A DNA stretch of 5,355 nucleotides from NCBI GenBank assembly GCA_902796565.1, contig CADBPP010000221.1:1-5355 (forward strand), given 5' to 3'. Positions 1 through 4,195 of the stretch are shown here, in pieces; within the stretch, counting starts at the first letter, position 1, and each line of letters starts with the position of its first letter. Below the pieces are notes generated by a model. It made no database searches, had not been told where the DNA came from, and worked only from the letters and a program-made list of their open reading frames with translations. This stretch comes from an uncultured Eubacteriales bacterium (lineage in GTDB: Bacteria > Bacillota > Clostridia > Eubacteriales > Anaerofustaceae). A program made the position numbers and the translations under genes.

Positions 1-1
1 G

Positions 2-370
2 CGAAAGGAAGCATTCCGAGTGATAGACCGTCCTTCCCATAGGGAAGACCTTTCCTTCGCAGAACTCACAGAGGAGACCGTACCCGTTTCCGAGGAGGAG
101 AATACTCCCTCCGTGGGAGAAAATAAGCCCTCATCGGGAGAAAGCACGTCCCCCGCCGGAGAAAGCGCTCCCCAGGGACAGGATGCTCCCTCATCTGGAG
201 AGACGCAGTCCCCCGGCGGCAGCGGATCTGGTGGTGACAGCGGAAACTCAGGCGCACCTTCCCAGACAGGCGGGGGCCAGGATACGCCTCCCGATGAGCC
301 CGGAGGGGACGGCGGAGGCGAAGTAACGGTAAACGAGAACGGAGACATCCTCCTTCCGGAGCTGCCTTAA
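2..370 (+). CDS. C-terminal part of an unidentified protein with a low-complexity Ser/Gly/Pro/Glu-rich tail (5' end outside window)
   Basis: The frame is open from the left edge of the window to a TAA at 368-370, so this is the 3' end of a gene that starts upstream. A GTG at 20 is possible as a start but has no ribosome binding site in front of it. About 30 ordinary residues (containing FRVIDRPSHRED) are followed by roughly 80 residues dominated by Ser, Gly, Pro, Glu, Asp and Gln, including a short heptad repeat and a Gly/Asp-rich stretch. It ends with a more ordinary sequence, NENGDILLPELP. No cysteine, membrane segment or sorting motif is visible. Such acidic, disordered tails are common at the C-termini of Gram-positive surface and cell-wall proteins, for example class A penicillin-binding proteins. 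That comparison is only an inference from composition, and I do not recognise the family. The next gene, ackA, is 175 bp away with its own promoter, so no functional link is implied. Confidence 0.7.
   Translation, partial: RKEAFRVIDRPSHREDLSFAELTEETVPVSEEENTPSVGENKPSSGESTSPAGESAPQGQDAPSSGETQSPGGSGSGGDSGNSGAPSQTGGGQDTPPDEPGGDGGGEVTVNENGDILLPELP
110..172 (+). repeat. Three tandem 21-nt (7-residue) degenerate repeats within the coding tail
   Basis: Three consecutive 21-nt units (110-130, 131-151, 152-172) encode SVGENKP, SSGESTS and PAGESAP. Each carries a Gly-Glu pair at the same place, and the core GGAGAAA recurs at 116, 137 and 158. A further partial copy, SSGE, is at 191-202, out of the 21-nt register but still in frame. 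The units are coding and probably expand or contract by slippage. They are too short and diverged to be anything but a low-complexity linker. Confidence 0.6.
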
Positions 371-393
371 CCAAAAGCAATAATAACCTTCAC

Positions 394-420
394 CAGGGCC
401 GGCCCGCGGGGCCGGCCCTG
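394..420 (+). terminator. Very GC-rich 12-bp hairpin after the first gene, without a U-tract
   Basis: Positions 394-405 pair perfectly with 409-420 (12 bp, 11 of them G-C) around a 3-nt loop. The hairpin starts 23 nt after the stop codon of the first gene. The bases after it (CCTTGCCGGG) contain no T-run, so it is not a classical intrinsic terminator. It could still act as a 3'-end protecting stem or a factor-assisted terminator. The place is right for the end of the upstream transcript, but the function is inferred. Confidence 0.45.
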
Positions 421-473
421 CCTTGCCGGGGAGCCGAACTTTGGCGGTAAAGCGAAAAATGTTGCTTTGCCCC

Positions 474-502
474 TTTATATTCCACCCGATTTATATTACA
501 AT
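474..502 (+). promoter_or_regulatory. Probable sigma-A promoter of ackA
   Basis: A -10 element TACAAT lies at 497-502 (5 of 6 consensus bases), 17 nt after a weak -35 TTTATA at 474-479 (4 of 6). The surrounding sequence is strikingly AT-rich compared with the genes. Transcription would start near 509, leaving a leader of about 37 nt with the ribosome binding site AAGGGG at 532-537, 8 nt before the ackA ATG. An 8-bp direct repeat TTTATATT (474-481 and 490-497) overlaps the promoter. Confidence 0.55.
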
Positions 503-545
503 TTATGAGTAAAAATCTGTAAATCATTTATAAGGGGTTTTCATA

Positions 546-1739
546 ATGATTGTATTAGTTGTTAACTGCGGCAGCTCATCGATGAAGTATCAGCTCATCG
601 ACATGAGCGATGAACATGTGATGGTATCCGGCGTTGCCGAAAGGATCACCTTCGATCACGGCGTGATCACCCACAAGCTCAACGGCGAAAAGATCGTCAT
701 CGAGAAGGACATGGCCACCCATAAGGACGCCGTCGACCTTCTGATGGAATTCCTGGTGGATCCGAAGTATCACATCATCAATTCCATGAGCGACATCGAC
801 GCTGTGGGACACAGAGTCCTGCACGGAGGCAGCAAGTACTCCGAGAGCGTCGTCGTTGACGACGCGGTGCTCAAGGCCATCGAGGAGTGCATCCCCCTCG
901 GACCGCTGCACAATCCCGCCAACCTCATGGGCATCAACGCCTGCGCGGCGGCTCTTCCCGGAGTTCCCCAGGTCGCGGTATTCGATACGGCATTCCATCA
1001 GACGATGCCCGCATACGCTTCCACATATCCCATTCCCTACGAGTATGTCGAGAAGCATAAGATCAGAAAGTACGGTTTCCACGGCACCAGCCACCGCTAT
1101 GTGTCCCTGAAGGCCGCAGAGATGATGGGAACCAAGGAATTCAAGCTGGTCACCTGCCATCTCGGAAACGGCGCGAGCTGCGCCGCCGTCCTCAACGGCA
1201 AGTGCGTCGACACCTCCATGGGCCTCACGCCTCTTGACGGTCTCGAGATGGGTACCCGCTGCGGCACCATCGATCCCGCAGTCGTCAAGTTCCTGTGCGA
1301 CAAGGAAGGCCTCACCGTGGATCAGGTGGACGATATCCTCAACAAGAAGTCCGGTGTCCTGGGCGTTTCCGGAGTCTCCAATGACTTCAGAGACGTGGAA
1401 GAAGCCATGAACAACGGCAACGAGAGAGCCCGTCTGGCGATGGATATCTTCTATTACAGAGTACGCACCACCATCGGACAGTACGCCGCCGCCATGGACG
1501 GAGTCGACGCCATCGTCTTCACCGCCGGCGTTGGAGAGAATTCCGCCTCCGCCCGTACCGCCATCTGCAAGGGCCTGACCTATCTCGGAGTCAAGATCGA
1601 CGAGGAGCTCAACTCCAAGAGGGGCGAAGCCATGTTCATCAACACCCCCGACAGCAAGGTCAAGGTCATGGTCATCCCCACCAACGAGGAGCTCATGATC
1701 GCCCTTGATACCGTCGCTCTCACAAAGGATCTGAAGTAA
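546..1739 (+). CDS. ackA: Acetate kinase
   Basis: AckA interconverts acetyl phosphate + ADP and acetate + ATP in the cytoplasm. It is the ATP-forming last step of acetate fermentation, normally paired with phosphotransacetylase. The 397-residue protein has the usual family length and the two-lobed ASKHA fold signatures. The N-terminal VVNCGSSSMKY carries the nucleotide/phosphate-binding Asn7 and Ser10/12. By comparison with the Methanosarcina enzyme, the active-site residues are Arg90 (GHRVLHGG), Asp147 (FDTAFH), His179 (GFHGTSH), Arg238 (GTRCGTIDP) and the Glu of TNEE (381/382), all present. HLGNGAS at 205-211 is the phosphate-binding loop. The start ATG has AAGGGG 8 nt upstream and begins exactly at the conserved N-terminus. 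No terminator is visible after the stop, so some readthrough into rpmF is possible. The pta gene is not in the window. One minor oddity is GTRCGT where GTRxGD is common. Confidence 0.98.
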   Translation: MIVLVVNCGSSSMKYQLIDMSDEHVMVSGVAERITFDHGVITHKLNGEKIVIEKDMATHKDAVDLLMEFLVDPKYHIINSMSDIDAVGHRVLHGGSKYSESVVVDDAVLKAIEECIPLGPLHNPANLMGINACAAALPGVPQVAVFDTAFHQTMPAYASTYPIPYEYVEKHKIRKYGFHGTSHRYVSLKAAEMMGTKEFKLVTCHLGNGASCAAVLNGKCVDTSMGLTPLDGLEMGTRCGTIDPAVVKFLCDKEGLTVDQVDDILNKKSGVLGVSGVSNDFRDVEEAMNNGNERARLAMDIFYYRVRTTIGQYAAAMDGVDAIVFTAGVGENSASARTAICKGLTYLGVKIDEELNSKRGEAMFINTPDSKVKVMVIPTNEELMIALDTVALTKDLK

Positions 1740-1757
1740 AATTTAATAACTTTGTGC

Positions 1758-1786
1758 TTGACAACCGATGTATTAATCAGTATAAT
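1758..1786 (+). promoter_or_regulatory. Perfect-consensus sigma-A promoter of rpmF
   Basis: TTGACA at 1758-1763 and TATAAT at 1781-1786 are both exact consensus hexamers separated by the ideal 17 nt. This predicts very strong transcription starting near 1793, as expected for a ribosomal protein gene. It lies only 18 bp after the ackA stop codon and gives rpmF expression independent of ackA. Its spacer and -10 element fall inside a 31-bp palindrome, so access by RNA polymerase may be controlled. Confidence 0.9.
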
Positions 1787-1794
1787 GTATCGGT
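1764..1794. promoter_or_regulatory. Imperfect palindrome covering the rpmF promoter spacer and -10 (operator candidate)
   Basis: The half-sites ACCGATGTATTA (1764-1775) and TAATGTATCGGT (1783-1794) are inverted copies matching at 10 of 12 positions around a 7-nt centre. The outer 6 bp (ACCGAT/ATCGGT) and inner 4 bp (ATTA/TAAT) are exact. The element begins directly after the -35 and ends at the expected transcription start, which is where a dimeric repressor would block polymerase. It does not resemble the FapR operator as I know it from Bacillus. No regulator gene is in the window. Part of the symmetry comes from the AT-rich -10 itself, so chance is not excluded. Confidence 0.4.
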
Positions 1795-1833
1795 ATGATT
1801 AAGGTAATTGCTTGTTTCTTTTAAAACATGTTT

Positions 1834-1839
1834 AGGAGG
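1834..1839 (+). promoter_or_regulatory. Ribosome binding site that fixes the rpmF start at GTG 1848
   Basis: AGGAGG at 1834-1839, continuing as AGGAGGTGA to 1842, is a full Shine-Dalgarno sequence. It ends 8 nt before the GTG at 1848. An earlier in-frame GTG at 1839 overlaps the ribosome binding site itself and so cannot be the start. The choice of 1848 also gives the universal bL32 N-terminus (Met)-AVPKRK. Confidence 0.9.
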
Positions 1840-1847
1840 TGAGAGCT

Positions 1848-2033
1848 GTGGCAGTACCTAAGAGAAAACAGTCAAAATCACGCAAGAATATGCGTAAAGC
1901 TAATTTCAAGTTAAGCATGCCGGGTATGTCTATATGCCCCAACTGCGGTGAAATTAAGCAGCCTCACAGAGTTTGTCCGAATTGCGGAAAGTATGACGGA
2001 AGAACAGTTATAGCAATGGAAGGCGAAAATTAA
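1848..2033 (+). CDS. rpmF: 50S ribosomal protein L32 (bL32)
   Basis: This 61-residue basic protein is a structural component of the large ribosomal subunit. Its N-terminus MAVPKRKQSKSRKNMRK is the family hallmark. It is followed by a zinc ribbon with cysteines at 30, 33, 43 and 46 (CPNCGEIKQPHRVCPNCGKY), so this is the zinc-binding C+ form. Length is typical. The start is GTG at 1848, set by an AGGAGG 8 nt upstream. The gene is clearly more AT-rich (about 42% G+C by count) and uses more A/T-ending codons than ackA, plsX or smc. I read this as highly expressed ribosomal codon choice rather than transfer. It has its own consensus promoter and ends in an intrinsic terminator 8 nt after the stop, so it is probably transcribed mainly alone. 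The yceD (DUF177) gene that often precedes rpmF is absent. Confidence 0.98.
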   Translation: MAVPKRKQSKSRKNMRKANFKLSMPGMSICPNCGEIKQPHRVCPNCGKYDGRTVIAMEGEN

Positions 2034-2041
2034 GTTTAAAG

Positions 2042-2068
2042 GGTTGCTGCAGCGCAGCAGCCTTTTTT
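2042..2068 (+). terminator. Intrinsic terminator of rpmF
   Basis: A 9-bp stem (2042-2050 with 2054-2062, one G-U pair) closes on a 3-nt AGC loop and runs directly into six T residues at 2063-2068. The A residues just upstream (2038-2040) can extend pairing into the T-run. It begins 8 nt after the rpmF stop codon. It separates rpmF from plsX unless readthrough occurs. Confidence 0.92.
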
Positions 2069-2086
2069 ACAAAGAATGAGCTGAAC

Positions 2087-2112
2087 TTTTCCCGCCCCGC
2101 TGGACGGGAAAA
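2087..2112 (+). other. Hairpin / inverted repeat immediately upstream of the plsX ribosome binding site
   Basis: TTTTCCCG at 2087-2094 pairs exactly with CGGGAAAA at 2105-2112. Two further G-C pairs lie beyond one mismatch, and the loop is CGCT. The T-run is on the 5' side, so it does not make a + strand terminator. It ends 8 nt before the AAGGAG of plsX (2121-2126). It could be an operator, a leader structure affecting plsX translation, or a 5' mRNA-stabilising stem. The sequence cannot decide between these. Confidence 0.45.
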
Positions 2113-2132
2113 TCCCAGGCAAGGAGAATAAC

Positions 2133-3134
2133 GTGACTATCTATCTAGACGCAATGGGCGGAGACAACGCGCCTGTACAGATCATAGAAGGCGCAGTGGC
2201 TGCCGTCAGCGAGTACGGAATCAATGTCACCCTCATCGGTGACGAGGCTGTGATCAACAACGTTTTTGAGAACCGCTCTCTTTCCAGGACCGGCATCGAC
2301 ATTATAAACGTGACGGAAAAGATCGAGATGACGGAGGAACCCGTCGCAGCCGTGAGGAAGAAGAAGGACAGCCCCATGGTAAAGGGCGCCCTGCTGGTGA
2401 AGGGATCCCATGAGGATGCCTTCATATCCGCCGGGAGCACCGGCGCGGTGCTGGCGGCGGCCACCCTGTACTGCGGCAGGATCAGGGGAGTATCCCGTCC
2501 CGCTCTGGCTACTCTGGTGAACATCAAAAAGCCCGTGGTGGTGCTGGACAACGGCGCCAACGCCGACTGCAGGCCCGAGTACCTGGTGCAGTTCGCCAGG
2601 ATGGGCAGCGCCTACATCCGTTCCGCCGTGGGAGTCGAGAATCCCAGGGTCGGACTTCTTAACATAGGCACCGAGGACATCAAGGGAAATGCCCTGATGA
2701 AGGAAGCCCACGCCCTGCTTAAGGAGGACAGTACCGTAAACTTCATCGGAAACGTGGAGGCGTCCGCTGTTTTCGATTCCGAAGCCGACGTTATCGTATG
2801 CGACGGCTTCTCCGGAAATATCCTGGTAAAGGCGGTGGAAGGCACCGCGAAGCTGTCCTTCGGGATAGTCAAGGATGTGCTGATGGGAGGCGCCCTCAAC
2901 AAGCTGGCGGCTCTGATCATAAAGAAGGATCTGTATGCCAAGAAGGCTCTTCTGGATCCGAAGGCCTACGGCGGAGCGCCCCTATTGGGCACCAATGCCA
3001 CGGTCATCAAGGCCCACGGAAACTCCGACGCAACGGCCATAAAGAACGCTGTGCGCCAGGCGGACACTCTGGTCAGAAACGGAATGCTCTCCGCTCTGGA
3101 GGAAGCGATAAAACAACAGGAGGAAAACAAATGA
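2133..3134 (+). CDS. plsX: Phosphate acyltransferase PlsX (acyl-ACP:phosphate acyltransferase)
   Basis: PlsX converts acyl-ACP and inorganic phosphate into acyl phosphate, which PlsY then uses to acylate glycerol-3-phosphate. It is a peripheral enzyme on the inner face of the membrane. The 333-residue length is typical. Conserved blocks appear in order: DAMGGDNAP at 6-14, ISAGSTGAVLAA at 98-109, LDNGANADC at 138-146, GLLNIGTEDIKGN at 174-186, IGNVEA at 205-210, VCDGFSGNILVK at 222-233, and YGGAPLLGTN...IKAHGNSDATAIKNA from 279. The start is GTG, with AAGGAG 6 nt upstream and a first block beginning at the expected distance. The stop overlaps the acpP start by 4 bp (ATGA), which indicates translational coupling with its own substrate carrier. 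The rpmF terminator and a hairpin lie upstream. I find no convincing promoter between 2034 and 2132, so its transcription source is unclear. Confidence 0.98.
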   Translation: MTIYLDAMGGDNAPVQIIEGAVAAVSEYGINVTLIGDEAVINNVFENRSLSRTGIDIINVTEKIEMTEEPVAAVRKKKDSPMVKGALLVKGSHEDAFISAGSTGAVLAAATLYCGRIRGVSRPALATLVNIKKPVVVLDNGANADCRPEYLVQFARMGSAYIRSAVGVENPRVGLLNIGTEDIKGNALMKEAHALLKEDSTVNFIGNVEASAVFDSEADVIVCDGFSGNILVKAVEGTAKLSFGIVKDVLMGGALNKLAALIIKKDLYAKKALLDPKAYGGAPLLGTNATVIKAHGNSDATAIKNAVRQADTLVRNGMLSALEEAIKQQEENK

Positions 3135-3361
3135 TCTTTGAGAAAGTAAAGGAAGTTATCGCGAATCAGCTGGAACTGGATCCCGAGACCATTACGATGG
3201 AAGCATCTCTCATCGATGATCTGCAGGCGGATTCACTGGATGTTATGGACATGATCATGCAGTTTGAGGAGGCATTCGACATCGAAGTCGATGAGGACAG
3301 CCTCGACGGCATCAAGACTGTAGGCGACATAGTCAGTTATTTTGAGAACCACACCAAATAG
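3131..3361 (+). CDS. acpP: Acyl carrier protein
   Basis: ACP carries growing fatty acyl chains as thioesters on a 4'-phosphopantetheine arm. It supplies acyl-ACP to PlsX, encoded just before it. The 76-residue acidic protein has the standard four-helix size. The attachment motif is DSLDVMDM, with the modified serine at position 35 and the acidic recognition helix after it. The C-terminal half has the usual EEAFDIEVDED and TVGDIVSYF elements. The start ATG overlaps the plsX TGA, and AGGAGG at 3118-3123 lies 7 nt upstream inside the end of plsX, so the two are co-translated. The same frame runs open back to an ATG at 2798, but the homology and the ribosome binding site place the start at 3131. 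In Bacillus fabD and fabG lie between plsX and the ACP gene. Here they are missing and the pair is directly adjacent. Confidence 0.98.
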   Translation: MIFEKVKEVIANQLELDPETITMEASLIDDLQADSLDVMDMIMQFEEAFDIEVDEDSLDGIKTVGDIVSYFENHTK

Positions 3362-3385
3362 AACGGTCTGAAAATCAGCCGGACG

Positions 3386-3413
3386 GGGAGAAAGAGAGCT
3401 TTCTCCCTTTTTT
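3386..3413 (+). terminator. Intrinsic terminator of plsX-acpP
   Basis: GGGAGAAAG at 3386-3394 pairs perfectly with CTTTCTCCC at 3399-3407 around the 4-nt loop AGAG. Six T residues follow at 3408-3413, then a further T-rich stretch. It begins 24 nt after the acpP stop and ends the lipid unit before the rnc promoter. Bases 3381-3387 (GGACGGG) can alternatively pair with 3420-3426 (CCCGTCC), which shares two bases with the terminator stem. Confidence 0.92.
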
Positions 3414-3447
3414 GTTTGTCCCGTCCCCGGCGGAGTCAAAAATGCTT

Positions 3448-3475
3448 TTGAACCCGGGATGGTTTAAGGTATAAT
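3448..3475 (+). promoter_or_regulatory. Probable sigma-A promoter of rnc-smc
   Basis: An exact -10 TATAAT lies at 3470-3475. TTGAAC at 3448-3453 matches the first four bases of the -35 consensus, with a 16-nt spacer. It sits between the acpP terminator and rnc, where a new promoter is needed. The predicted transcription start (about 3481-3483) is only a few bases before the rnc ATG at 3485, implying a leaderless or nearly leaderless message. Confidence 0.7.
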
Positions 3476-3484
3476 CTATAAGAT

Positions 3485-4192
3485 ATGGAAGACAGTTACA
3501 ACGCAATGCTCGAGCGCTTCTGCGACGAGACAGGATATCATTTCAGAAACAGGGATCTTCTCATAAGGGCCCTGACCCACTCCTCCAGGGCCGCTGAGGA
3601 GGGTTCCGCCTCCAACGAACGGCTGGAGTTCCTCGGGGACGCCGTCCTGGAGCTCATCATCTCCGACTGCATCTTCGGAAACGACGAGCTCAGGGACGAG
3701 GGAGCCCTCTCCAAGCTCCGTGCCCTCATCGTCTGTTCCGATTCTCTGGATATGACCGCCCGCAGGATAGGGCTGGACAGGCTCCTGAGACTGGGAAGAA
3801 GCGAGGAGGCCAGCGGCGGCAGGAACAAGAAGGCCCTCACGGAAGACGCCATGGAAAGCCTCATCGGCGCTATATATCTGGATTCGGGCCTGGATTCCGC
3901 CAGGGATTTCGTCATGCGGACCCATCTGCCGGTGATCGAATCCGCCGTTTCCGGACACCTGACCTATGATTACAAGACCACGCTGCAGGAAAAGGTGCTC
4001 CATGACAGGCTGGGGGAGCTCTCCTACGAACTGGTGGGAGAAACGGGTCCCGATCACAACAAGACGTTCACCTCCAGGGCAGTGCTCTCCGGGGTGGCCT
4101 ATCCCGCGGCCAGCGGAGCCTCCATCAAGAAGAGCGAGCAGAACGCAGCGAGGATTTTACTGGACATACTCAACAGCAAGGAACACAACTAG
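3485..4192 (+). CDS. rnc: Ribonuclease III
   Basis: RNase III is a Mg-dependent endonuclease that cuts double-stranded RNA, including rRNA precursors and structured mRNAs. The 235 residues fit the family (E. coli 226, B. subtilis 249). The nuclease domain occupies roughly 10-155, with the signature ERLEFLGDAVLEL at 45-57. All catalytic acids are present by alignment with E. coli: Glu45, Glu48, Asp52, Glu72, Asp121 and Glu124. A double-stranded RNA-binding domain follows from about 162, with GPDHNKTF at 188-195 and the basic helix ASIKKSEQNAARILL at 212-226. The start at 3485 has no Shine-Dalgarno at normal distance and lies about 9 nt after a TATAAT. An alternative ATG at 3506 (residue 8) has only a weak, distant GGAAGA and would also keep the whole nuclease domain. 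The gene is followed 3 nt later by smc, and rnc-smc is a common Bacillota pair. Confidence 0.97.
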   Translation: MEDSYNAMLERFCDETGYHFRNRDLLIRALTHSSRAAEEGSASNERLEFLGDAVLELIISDCIFGNDELRDEGALSKLRALIVCSDSLDMTARRIGLDRLLRLGRSEEASGGRNKKALTEDAMESLIGAIYLDSGLDSARDFVMRTHLPVIESAVSGHLTYDYKTTLQEKVLHDRLGELSYELVGETGPDHNKTFTSRAVLSGVAYPAASGASIKKSEQNAARILLDILNSKEHN

Positions 4193-4195
4193 GAT

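Noticed and set aside
1..60. Imperfect inverted repeat GCGAA(A)GGAA / TTCCTTCGC around a 6-bp hairpin (33-38 with 42-47)
   Set aside because: It lies inside an open coding frame at the window edge and has a bulge, a long interior and no neighbouring regulatory context.
446..471. 8-bp hairpin (one G-U pair, 10-nt loop) upstream of ackA
   Set aside because: The loop is large, the stem is weak, there is no T-run, and it lies upstream of the predicted transcription start. It is within chance expectation.
576..1160. 194-codon open frame on the minus strand inside ackA
   Set aside because: It lies wholly opposite a well-supported acetate kinase, has no recognisable domain, and is explained by the codon bias of the real gene.
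1839..1847. Earlier GTG start for rpmF
   Set aside because: This GTG overlaps the AGGAGG ribosome binding site, and the family begins at Met-Ala-Val-Pro-Lys, which matches GTG 1848.
2145..2711. 188-codon open frame on the minus strand inside plsX
   Set aside because: It is antisense to conserved PlsX blocks, with no ribosome binding site or family resemblance, and is a compositional shadow.
2798..3130. Upstream extension of the acpP frame to an ATG at 2798
   Set aside because: The extension overlaps conserved PlsX sequence and is Gly/Arg-rich nonsense. ACP homology, AGGAGG spacing and family length all place the start at 3131.
3476..4057. 193-codon open frame on the minus strand over rnc
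   Set aside because: It covers the RNase III gene almost exactly in antisense and has no independent support.
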